NCBI GenBank assembly: GCA_032207245.1
Contig: CM063503.1
Span: 59,486,576 to 59,550,575 of the forward strand
DNA length: 64,000 bases
From: Pardosa pseudoannulata
Lineage: Eukaryota; Arthropoda; Arachnida; Araneae; Lycosidae
Direction: 5' to 3'
Shown here: one piece after another, positions 26,341 to 38,768 of the stretch
Numbering within the stretch: position 1 is the first letter of the stretch
How the letters are laid out: the number at the start of each line of letters is the position of its first letter
The notes under the pieces: generated by a model
Told to the model about the DNA's origin: nothing
What the model saw: the letters and a program-made list of their open reading frames with translations, nothing else
Database searches by the model: none
Program-made: the position numbers and the translations under genes

Positions 26341-28299
26341 TTAAATATAATTTATATTTATGATGGGTAGGGTACTGCTCTTTGCTACTGGATTTCACGA
26401 TTCCAAATTCCACTGGTGATATAGATGTACATAGTCCTTTAGAATTGACTTTTTTAGCATTAGGTCCTGTTCTTATTACCTCTAATATAGAAAAAAATTA
26501 AACTCTAAGCGAAATTTTCTTATAATGAGTTTTCCTTTTTTAGATGTTTTTCTTAAACAGAAATTAATAAAAAAATTATAAAATAATTCATAAAATTCGT
26601 TGATAATAGCTTAAATTATAAATTTGCATACCATATAAAAATTGGTACTTCTGCATTAAATGTGTGTAGCAGTAAAGAGGGCAATTCCGTCCTTTGGCTT
26701 AAACCTAAATGTAAATTGTAGTTATTTTATCAAACCCTTTAAATGCCTCTCTTAAAACACAAATTTTAGTTTAAAAATCCTTGCAAACCAATTCTTCCCC
26801 TCAAATTAAATACACACAGACCATTAAGGAGTACCATCACATTTTTTCCTGTTATGGTACAAATAAAAAGGCAATTAAAAAAAATTACATTTTTTTTCAA
26901 TTGTTAATATTTATTTGAAATTTGCAAAAATAAAATAAAAAATAAGTTTGTGCTGAATTTATTTTGATGATAAATATTAGATAGATAGTTTTATAGTTGA
27001 TAGATTAGATAGTAGGAAACATCTGGATATATGATGTTTGTCCAAAGTCTAACATCAGATATCCATTCATCATTTGAAAATAAATATGGATTCATTTAGT
27101 AATAAAATTTATCAGGTTTTACTTGGATCCTAAGTTTTTAAATAGACAGACATTTAGATTCATAATCTAAATTTAGGGCATATTTTAATAACTTTTTAGC
27201 TCATAAACTGTAAATGTAATCATTCACAGTCATATTAAAATGGGTAATCAATTGAGCATGAGTTGAGTTGTGATCTGCTGCATCAAACTCTTCTATTCTC
27301 CAATTAAACCCTGTTATAGTGTGACCATCTGTTACTATAACAATTAGTGCTATATCAAAGTAAAAAATGTAAAAAAGACACAATAAGGAAAAGAGGAGAG
27401 AAAAAAATTCCAGAAAATATCATAATTGCTGCTTCTGATTAGGAAATATTGGCTCATTATAGAGTTAGTACTTTATAGCTATAACATTGCAATTCATATT
27501 TGGAAGATTTGTTCATAGACATGTGATACTATACAAGAGGTCGTACTGAATTATCCTTTGATTGTATATGATGTATGCAGGAGGATTGTTTTTCTTTTGG
27601 TTTATTTTGCGTACTGGTTTGTGTGTTAATTTTCAAACTTCATAGATTTGTTTATCTTTATATATCAATCTGATTATAAACTAGCATCTCTGTATTGTAT
27701 TTTCTGAGAGGTTTTTAGACTTTAAAAAGTGTAAATTTCTGAATCTGTATATTCTTCTGTCTCTTGGTTGGAGAAAAAATTAAAATTTATATTACAAGTG
27801 AAAAGAATTGATAAGTAAAATAGGTTATAATAATTCATGGGATGTTACTTATTGATAAATTCAGTCCCTTACTCATAATCTCTTATGTTGAAGTTTGTAT
27901 TCATAGCCTTCATATGAAATATTAGAGATCTTTATTTATAAGTTTTGGCTGATTATTACTATATTTAAAATCTATTTGTTATAGATGAAGCTTATGAGTT
28001 TTCAGAAATCAGATGTATTAGGATGAGTTTTTATTTTTAAATGATGATATGGTTATTTACATGCTGATTTTGATAAATAAATAATATCCATCTAATATTA
28101 TTTTACTAATATTTACTTCTTTGTACGAAATAAATGAAGTATTGTATTCATAATAAATTTTAGGGCTCAGATTTCAACAAAAATATTTATTATGACCATG
28201 ATGGACTTAAATATGACTATATTAAGCGTTATATTATATGTATGTAGGTACAAGGAAAATTGATTGAAATCGAAACTTTATGTAATGAGAAATTTCAAT

Positions 28300-28640
28300 A
28301 TTGTGTTATAAAAACTTTAGGCTATAAGTCAAAAATGATTATCTCTAAAATGTTCAAACCTTGAATTTAGGACTGTTATAATATCTAGCTTTGCACGTCT
28401 TCTTTAGATTGTACTCTACACTCTATATAACAAAAAATTTCAAAATAACATATATTAATGCTGCAGAGCATAATTCAAAAGCAATTAGCCATAAAACATG
28501 GAAATTTTGTATTTAGAACTATTGTAACATCAGTATATGTACCTCCATTTTGTATTGCTATTTTTACTGTATATAACCAAAAATCACAATATAACTGCAA
28601 TTAATGCTACCTCAATATAACTCAAAAATATCAGCATGCA
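28300..28640. repeat. Dispersed copies of the 145-165-bp repeat, upstream of the kinesin
   Basis: Blocks such as GGACTGTTATAATATCTAGC, CTCTATATAACAAAAAATTT and AGCAATTAGCCATAAAA match units of the array at 47755-48240 in the same orientation, spaced about 150 bp apart. The repeat family is therefore dispersed and not confined to the intron array. Confidence 0.65.
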
Positions 28641-28917
28641 GTTCTTGCAGTGTTATTTTAATAGGAGAAACGAAAAGGTCATTTTTAATAAAAAAGAATA
28701 AAAATCTATTATATGCAGAGGATTATTTTGAATGTTTGCTGTTTATTTGCTTCCAGGTATAAAGTGAAGAAAGTTTTATGATTTGGTTTAAACTGAAATA
28801 TTTATATAACAAAGTTTTACAATGAGTATTAACACTTCAGACATCATGTACATGAGAATTAAAACTTTTTTTTTATGTTGAAGAAAATATGCAAACAATA
28901 ATTTTGATGAAACATTA

Positions 28918-28918
<1 letters not shown>

Positions 28919-28958
<40 letters not shown>
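28919..28958. repeat. Poly(A) tract upstream of kinesin exon 1
   Basis: A run of 40 A, about 170 bp upstream of the exon 1 acceptor. No transposon body was recognised next to it. Confidence 0.95.
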
Positions 28959-28961
<3 letters not shown>

Positions 28962-29128
28962 CTAATAGATGTACAATTAAGTCATGCAGTGTCTATATCA
29001 GATTTTTAAAATTCTTTATTTAGTGGGTTTTGGAAACTTTATATTCTTGTAGTATTTAACAGCTATAGAATGTCTTCAAAATTACTGCTACTTTCATTTA
29101 AATTAATAAATTGTATATTTCATTTCAG

Positions 29129-29167
29129 ATTAAAGCATAAAATAATTACTTGTTTACTATGGAGGAG
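29129..29167 (+). CDS. KIF3B-like: Kinesin exon 1 with proposed start codon
   Basis: Acceptor CATTTCAG precedes 29129, then comes ATG GAG GAG at 29159-29167 and a good donor GTATGT. The exon ends in phase 0, matching exon 2, and gives an N-terminus [18 protein letters not shown], similar in length to the KIF3B start. The acceptor implies an upstream non-coding exon, which I could not locate. An upstream ATG at 29070 leads into an unrelated frame and fits less well. Confidence 0.6.
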
Positions 29168-32100
29168 GTATGTTATGCATCAATTTCTGTCTTTTATTAA
29201 TATTTTTTTCCTATGTTTTAAAAAATACTTGGTTTTTCTGAGAGTTAAAAGTTTGAATGTAGGTTGATCAGTAATTAATAAGACTGATTTTACTGTCAAG
29301 GATCTATTCATCCTAATTTCTATGGAATAAAAGAAATGTTGATGTCTATATTAAAAAAATATATCAAGTTATATTATTTTTCGTATACAGAAAATACACT
29401 TTGTCAATAAATTTTTTTAATTAGTTTTTAAATGTTTGGAATAATATATTCAATTAATTTTTAAGAGTTATTAGAATACAAAGGGTTAATAGTGACAGCA
29501 TTTTTTGATAGTAGTGGATTAAATAGTTATACGATGTTGTCAGATGTTTTAAATGGAAAATAATAAATACTAAATAAATCTTTCTGTTTTGAAAATTGCC
29601 CTATAAAAGTAAGAATTTTTATTTTCAATTTAAATTTTTTTTTCTCTTTTAAACATGGACTAATAAATCTTTTTATAGTTAATTATGATCAGGGAAGATT
29701 ATATTGTTTTACTGACTTCGCTTAGTAAGCATTTTACTTATAATATATTCAGGTTTAGATAGAATTTTCATTATAATTTTTTAAAATTATTGTTTGGAAT
29801 TCTATGTTAGTTAATCTCATTACTCTAGTTTGTGCTATATTTATATGCTATTTTATCAAAACTGCACTAAAAAATTGAAGTATATGATACATATATATAT
29901 TGAATTGCAGTTTATCTTAAAAGTTACTGGTTCATATTTATTTGCTTGTTTTTATTCCTGTAAATTAGAAATATTTTTAAGTTAGTTTATTTAGCAATCT
30001 GAATAACTTTAATGCTATATCTATTTTTGTTACACTATTATCTTAATGTTATATGATTTTAGTTAATTTTAAATTTTTTATCTTAGAGTTTAAAAAGTAA
30101 ATCAGAAACTGTGAAAGTTGTTGTACGATGTAGACCTATGAGTGAAAAAGAGAAGGCTGCTGGTCATCACTCGTAAGTGCATTTTTCTTGCTAAAATAAT
30201 AGTAATAAAAAATAATCTGAACTACATATGCCCAAGTTCTTTTGTTAATATAAATAAGTCGTGTGTGTATGTATGTATGTTTTACATCTCCTCTTAAACT
30301 ATTAGTTCAAACTAATTTAGTACTTGTATAACTTACGACACAGCATAAATCAATGAATAAATCTTTGATTTTCCCCTCAGTATGAATATTCTATAACATC
30401 TTTTCAATGATTAATTTTCAATTTAATCGCAGGGAATAAATTTAAAGTTATAATGCAATAATTTTAATGTCATAATCATATTTTCTACCACAATTATATC
30501 ATTCCTTAAATATTTCATTTATTCATTGTTTATTATATATTATTGAAATATTGTCTGCATTTTTAAATCTGTTTTTACCTCCAGTTAAGATATCTTGGGA
30601 TTAATTCTCCTTTATATCTACCACAAATCATAGCACAACTATAGAATATCTGCTAATATTAAATTTAATCCGTGATTAATTTTATTCTGCAATAAAGGAT
30701 CTATCAACAATTTTTATCTTTAAAATACAAATTCCGTTCAGACTATATCACAGTCAAAGAAATATATATATTTTTATTTATTTAAATATATTAATGAAAT
30801 GTATGTGTGTTTGTTTTCCATACAAATCTATTTGTCTTACAGTCATCAAATTTTGGGCAAAAATTTTTATACTATAAAATAAGCACTGTGAATATTAAGA
30901 CTTAATTATTCAAATTAAATCTTTTACATGATCTGACAGTATGAATGATATTAATCCTGTTATGTCTAATAGCAATAAATAATTAACAATTAATTTATTA
31001 TACATAATTAACAAACAGTAATTTATCTGAACATAAAATTTATCACTGTGTATATTCAAATATAAATAAATTTGAAAAAAGTAATTGTACAAGTGTTTAT
31101 TGAGATATAATGAAAATTGCTCCAAACCAACTTCATAAATGTTTGGTTGATGTGGAGTGTTATATTCTACTTTATTGTTACATTAGTTTAATGAGGCTGG
31201 GACCTACTGCTTAAAGCCAAAAGGCTATCCATGTCAACAGTAAGATTTGAACCGATGTAGTTTGGTACAAAAGAGCTGTTAGGTATGCCCAGTTTTTGGT
31301 TATCTACAAAATTTTGTATTCTTATTCTAGAAACATCTGCACATCTTGAAACTTAATACTGGTTTTACGAGAACTGAATATTATTATAATATGCATGTAA
31401 TAAAATTATAAGAAGGTTTATTTTCCTGTGACTTTGTCTGTGTTATTGATAATCCTTGTATAGTTTTGGTTTTGAGTTTCTGTAAATTGTTTTAATTTAA
31501 ATCATTTTTGATGCTATTTCTGGAAGCTAATTGTGATTTTTTTTTGGTATTTTTTTTGGCATAATACAAATTACCTTTACAAACAGTTTTTAGGAGTTCC
31601 ATCCAAATTTTTGATTTTCATGTCTCTTCCTGTAAACAAAACTGAGCAACCATTAGTAGTAACTTATATCTATATTGAGTGTATTCAGTATCAGATGTTG
31701 TGAGTTTTGGAGCACAGAACACATTTTCTAATCAGATTGTTTGTATTTCTTTTCCATTTAACATTGAGATATGAACAAATCCTTTACCTGTAATTTCAGT
31801 AGTTTGATAAGCTGGTATATGCACTGTTCTGTGATTCTGAAAAACATGTTTGAGATATTGCATATAGGAAAGGGGACACCACTGTCTAAACACCATAATA
31901 ATTTTTCCTTATAAGCAGCATTTATGAAAAAAAAAAACAGCATTATTTAAGCAATCATTAGAAGACTCATGTTTTGAAAAATCATACTTTTTGTTTTAAA
32001 TTTTCTTTTGAAACTTTGACTGTGCTTGAAATAGTAATTGTACTTGATTCTTTAACTGTTTATTTTGATCTGGATTTTCTTAGGGCTTGGTTTCTGTTTT

Positions 32101-34598
32101 CAATACTCCTTATTGTTTGAAGAGAAAAGAGCTCTTTGAAGTTTTGGGTTATTGTTATCATTTCTTACCTCCTATTCTTCCATAAATTTTACTAGTAGTA
32201 TTTTAGGAGTTGGCAGTTCATATCAAGATTCAGTTGCAATTCAGGAATTTAAAAAAGTGTTAGGAATGTTATAAATAATTAATATGGAAAGATCACCATC
32301 AGAGATGTTAATTTCTATTTCTTTGAGTTTATCTACTATATCAAGAAGAGTATTAAGATTTCAACCATACTTTAACTGGCATTCATTTTTTAGAATAGTA
32401 ATGTTTTAACAACTTCACTTTCTTGGCCTAATACAAGCTTGTACCAATTTTGTATTATTAACTACTCTTTTAAATCCTCGTAAATCTTATTAATTGAGAC
32501 ATTTCTTTCAGAGTTGTCAAGCTTTATCCAGCTGCTGGAGCTATTAAAGTATTTAATCAAAAATTAAGTCCAAAGTATTTTACATTTGATGCTGTATATG
32601 ACTGTGGGTAAGTAAGAATGTTACCTTTCTCAATATGAACTTAGTATTTTAATTCCCCATCAATGGATTGAATATGTCTGTGATAAAAAAAAATTCTGAA
32701 AATTGGGTTTAGAAACTTTTAAAAAATAGACATTTCATGAAAATTTTTGTTTCTATATTAAATTTTGTTCATTATTGAAACTAAATTAGTTTTGATAGCT
32801 TCAATTATCCTGACTTTGATTTTACTGTATGTTTAAATTCTTGTAATCATTGACTCTTGTGGGAAAAGGAAAATCTTGGTTCAGTACAGATCTTTGGATT
32901 TGGGTACTTAGTAAGTGATATTTTAACTATAGACAAAAGTGTCCATAGCTCTCAATAGATTGATAGGTTTTGCAGAATTTAAATTGTTAGACTACTGCTA
33001 GGAACAGGTAAAAGGTTTATTTCTTAAAAGTAATATTATTTTCACTGTCTAGCTGGGATAATGCAGATCCCTTTTAAAATGGATTCTTACAATGTTTCAA
33101 CATCCCTTTCATCTCTCAACTTCTTGAGTCTGAGCAAAAGAAAAACAATCTTGTTGAGAAATTTTAATTAAAGTCCAACAGCATCTGATATTTCTGGTAG
33201 CATGAAAAGGATTATATATCATATGTTTAATTTATGCACAAAACCTTTACTTACCACCATTACTGATGAACCTAGTAAAGAATCTTAGTCCAGTCAGTAA
33301 TATGAATTTTATTTCCCCCAAACAATTTACAAATTGCTAACTGATAATAAAGTTCTGTAACTATCAAAATTGAAAATATTTGAAGAATCCAATAATTGTA
33401 GCTCTTAACCTTTTTAATATTTATATTAGTGTATGTTTGCTCAAATGGCAATATTAAAAAACAATACTGTATGTTATGAGTTTCAGTTATGATGGAGTCA
33501 AGAATTTTTTGCTGATAAATTTTAGTATCAAAAATAGGATAGTTGATGTATATGATATTCAGTAACTATGTTCATGAATTTGGTAATTAATAACAGCCAG
33601 TTATAGATTCATGGGCCCTGCATATCCATTCAAATTTTGCAATTCATATAATTTGCCATGATTGAATAAATTTCCCAACAAAGTAAAATTTTAATTCTTT
33701 TTATTTGGCATTTCTTAATTAGAGTGTTGTTTTCTTTTTAAATTCTAGTCAACAAACTGAAATCTATGATGAAGTTTTTCGCCCTCTTGTGGATTCTGTC
33801 ATTAATGGATTCAATGGAACTGTTTTTGCTTATGGCCAAACTGGAGCAGGAAAAACCTATACTATGGAAGGTATGATAATTTTTAAGACTTTTATAAACT
33901 TTTATAGACTTTTATAAATTCAAAATTGTTAGCTGTTCTTTTGATTTAAATAATGTCTTAACTCTTATTCCTTTGTTTTAAGATTATCTTTTATTAAAAA
34001 AACAGGTAATATCGGAGATCCTGAGCATGAAGGTGTCATACCAAACTCCTTCAAACATATCTTCAGCCATATTGCTCGCTCTGAAAATACACAGTTTCTT
34101 GTTTCAGCATCTTATCTTGAGATTTATCAGGAAAATGTACGAGATTTACTCTCACCAGATCCAAAAAAGAAGTTGGATGTTAGAGAAAGGAAAGATACAG
34201 GTGTTTATGTTAAAGTAAGCCAAGTTCTTAGTATCATTTCCCCTCCTTCAAAAGTTTCCTTCACTATTATTTTATTATTTTATTTTTCGTATTTTTCTAT
34301 AGATATGTTTTTAATGTTCTGCAAAGTTTAATTTATTTCCTAATAAATTACAAAACTTTTAAATATTAAATTAATTGTATTTTTAGGGGTTTAGATTTAA
34401 AAACTTCTAAGAACTGTTTTAAAATTTGAATAAGAATGAGATAAATTATGTGAATGTATAGTTTCAAGTTCTTTCTTTCTGATTGAAATAATAAAATAAT
34501 ATTGTTGATTATAAATGTTAGTATTAACTCAAAATTATTTGTCTGCTTCAAACAATTTTAATGATTTTCTAAGAATCACTCCTTGAAAACTAACTGCT

Positions 34599-34637
<39 letters not shown>

Positions 34638-35465
34638 ACTGTTTCTTTTGCAAAAAGTATAAATTCACTTCACTGTTCTAAACTTTTCATAGAAGATGAT
34701 TTCATAAACAGTATTGTGGAGTAGACTAATTTTACAGAAATTGCAATAAAATTTATAGCTATTGTTAAAAACTATTGGAGTGTGATATATGTATATTTTG
34801 TATGGATTTAATAAAAATCCACTAGAATTATATCATTGGACAAAATAGTAAATAAATAGAGTTGTGCTTTGACTTATAAATTCAGCTACATCTGTAACTG
34901 TGTATGTACTTCCTTCCAATGGCATAAGGGAAAATGGGGGACTCTAACTCAAATGGTACCAAGGGGTAATTATAGCTTTCCTTTAATATCCCTTTTGTAC
35001 TTTTACTAACCCTTCTGAGAATATTTAATTAAATGAGATTAAAATGGGAATTTTCATAACAATTAATAGTATGCTATACATTTTAGTTTTGTAGGATTTC
35101 TTTTCCAGTGAATGTTTGTATTAATATCCTTTGCTAGGAATTAGATTGAGGAATTTGCACATGTGTGGGAATGGAACAATTTATTATTTTTCTGATAATT
35201 CCAGACTTGTTAATTCCAAAAATGTTCTCAAAAATGTAAAAAAGTGTGTCCATCATTTTTAAAATTAATTTTAAAGTTTAGAGAAAACCATGTGACTTCG
35301 AAATGCTCCATGATTTGTTGTCACGTCACAGTTCATGATATACAATGTTTACATTTTGTTAGCAAGAGCTTTCTATTCCGTATTTTGCTTTGTTAGTATT
35401 TTAAAATTTTCTAGTGTTCAGTATTTTTTTCTTCTCTGACTTTTGGGATAATTTTATCAATTTTG

Positions 35466-35520
<55 letters not shown>

Positions 35521-38500
35521 ACATTTGTTCAAAATGTCTCTCTTACCTGGACTTACCAAAGAACAGTCTGACATTCTCGAGAAAATTTACAACATATCAA
35601 TGTTTTCATTTCTGGAAATAACTCCAATTTTATATGAGCGGGAATATGAGGAATCAAAATCAAAATATATATAAAATAATTTTTCATATTTTTCAACTTA
35701 TCTTTATGTTCTTCATCTTTGTAAGTGCTCTATTAATAATATAAAACTATTGAGATTGTAGACACTGACAACAGGTCAAACATATCAATATTTATGCACA
35801 CATACACATTTGCTGTTGCAGTATGAAGTCATATATATAGAGATAGAAGTAATGTTTAAATAAAAAATAGAAAAGGTATTAATATTTTTTAATTGGAAAT
35901 TATGTATAAATGTTAATATGATCTGGTAAAATAAAAAATATCCAAAAAATATTGTAATAATGTATTTGGAAATATATTAAAAAGCATTCTTAGCTCAAAA
36001 TACTTAGATTATGTATTGAAACCACCATCATGTATGGTTATAAAGATCATTATAAAACTACTATAAAATCCCTATTTATTATCTTTCTTAAAAGTTTACT
36101 TTTTTTTCTGTATGCAAAATACCAATTATTTCATATTAATATTCAAAAGAGATTCATCTCAAGAATAATTTTTAATTAAAGCAATCATGGCTATATTACA
36201 TTTAAGGTTCTTTATTTAATAATTTATAGAAATGAATGAAGGAATTTTGTAAAATTATATTAGCATAAATTGATGTGTACACATCATATAACAGTATGGC
36301 ATGTACACTTTTGAGTTAATTTAGGTATAACATAAGCTTGCCCAATAATTTGGGCTCATAAATTAAAGTAAACAAGAAATGTAATAGGAAAAGATTAAAT
36401 ATAAATTGGCTTATTTGATCTATATAGAACCTGGCTTTTGATGGCAAATGGAAATAATGATGCATAAATTTCAGAAAAACTAATACCCAGATTTTATTTG
36501 TTTGTGTTGAAATTTGAAATTGATATTGTGCTCTGGTACTTTAATTATAAATATATATTCTCTCTACTATTTATTGAAAAAAAAAATCACAAATGACTAT
36601 TTGAAATGTATGGATTGTTCAGATTCTTCATAGTATTTTCCTGTACTTAAATCTTTTATTCATTTTGATTTATATATTAAATATACATTTTTATTGCCTA
36701 ATATAAATGTAAAACAAAAACTGTATGTAGTTTCTGGAATTAAATTTACATTTTTTAAGTAATATCAGTAGAGTATTTTAAAAATAATATACCTTTTCAA
36801 ATTCACTTCCAATTTAATTAAAAGATGTCACAGTGTGAACTGCTAAATTCAAGAAAATAGATATCTCTTAAGGAAATATTTAAACACCTTGCGAATAAAT
36901 AATTTTTTTTGTGAGTTATGTATCAAATAGTTATTGTAATTTATATTCTTCTTCATACACTCATTATAAAGTTACAAAGTTTTGTGGAAATACTCCAAAA
37001 CGAGAAATATTTTTAAAGTTAAAATAGTACTGGTTAACCAACAGTACTTTTAAATGTAATATTAAAAAAAAAAGAGTTTAGTTGCAGTAAAATGGTCTTC
37101 ACAAACACAAAGAGATGATTTTTTTGATAATTTGGATGTTTAATTTCTCATCTGTTTTCATAGCATTAGACCAAGTTTTACATATATTGGGTTCTTTGGA
37201 ACACTGAAAAAATCTTTTTATTGCAATTAGATGTATTTGTACATAGTGGCACAATACAGTATTTAGAATATGACCTTTTGATATCAAACATAATAAAAAA
37301 TTTCTATTATATGTGATTATTTGAATAGGAAAAAAATTAAAAAGTCACCTCCTCCCATATAAACAACATAAGCTGTCGATGTTTTCATGAATTGTGATGT
37401 CACAAACTCGGCGGAGAGAAAGTAGCATTTTTAAGAGACGTTAAAGAGTCGATATAAAACCCATTAGAAATCACTAATTAAAGCCCCAAATTAAATTTAA
37501 AAAATACTGTCCTGTTTACTTTTGTCTTCTATTTTTTAAAAATAAAATTAGAAAACGTGAAAATTCCTCATTCATAAATATCTGTCTAATAAAAATATGG
37601 AAAATAACTGTGACAAATTGGTGTGAAACATACTTTTTTCTTAATCACCTCAGATAGATTAAAATAAAATAGCCTGGGTGCTGTGTACTTTTGGAAAGAA
37701 GTAATAATATAATTTTAGTTGACTTTTGGTACTCTGGTATTAAAATTTTGTGCTTGTATGGTTTTATCAGCTTTATTTTATAATGATAAGGCATAATGCT
37801 TAATTTAATTTTTATCCTTCAATTTTTTACTTTCTTGTACAAAGTAAAAGGAAGTATTATAATCACAGTAAATTTTAGAGCTTAAATTTCAATGCAAATA
37901 TTTATTTTGATAGTAAGTTATTGGATATTGAACATATTAAGTATTGCGTCTATGTACCTACAAGGAAACTTTAATTTTTAAACTTTAAATAATCCATTTT
38001 GAGTATTGTTGAAGTAGTTTGACTTTGTTTTTTTTAATGATCTCATACATACATACATATAACAGTTAAACAATATTCTAATAATGCTTATATACTTATA
38101 TAGCTTTTAGACCATACATTGATAGATTTTTTTTTTTACATTAATCATTTGAATTTTGAGGCTCAAGCAATAAGGTTTATTCAGAATCTAACCAGTTTTA
38201 CTTTTAACTCTGATTTCCTTTCTGTGACCAATTTAGCGTAGTGTTGTGATACAAAGGCAAAAATCTAAGGTTTTGGCATTTCTGAATCTTGGAAGTTACA
38301 ATGTTATGTTGTTATCAACCAGACTGATATTAAAGTGAGGGCATACATACATATAGCTGAAAAAATCACAGGGTTAAAAGTAGCAACATGTAAATCAAGA
38401 TTTAACTTTCAGTCTGGTTAATTTTAAGTTCAAGAATTGCAGTTAAAAACTGTTTTCTATGCCAACATGGCTTTGGCCGCAACCCTTAGAGGTTAACCAG

Positions 38501-38725
38501 AATATTGAGGGATTGTTTATTATTTGTCAGCAGAATATTGAGGGATTGTTTATTATTTGTCAGAGACTGTAAAGATACTGTATAGGCAAATATTAAATAA
38601 AATAACCAAATAGATGATAATCACTAAATAAACATTACTATGCTAATGCTATGAATTGATGCATTATCTACAAAATAATTGCCATGTAATCTCTATATTA
38701 TATAAATTATGATAAATATATATAA

Positions 38726-38768
<43 letters not shown>

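Larger units (their letters stand above)
25298..29128. other. Upstream region of the kinesin, block B only
   Basis: AT-rich sequence from the first gap to the exon 1 acceptor. Apart from the SINE at 26111-26340, a hairpin near 25996-26022, the repeat at 28300-28640 and poly(A) at 28919, I see no coding exon. It should contain the promoter and at least one 5' untranslated exon, which I could not place. Confidence 0.5.

Noticed and set aside
29070..29267. Alternative kinesin start at 29070
   Set aside because: Its frame continues as hydrophobic residues unlike any kinesin and does not join exon 2; ATG GAG GAG before GTATGT at 29159 fits phase and family length.
35414..35534. Extension of the short ORF upstream through the TA tract
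   Set aside because: The added residues are an IYIYIY run from the microsatellite; the ATG at 35535 is the only plausible start.
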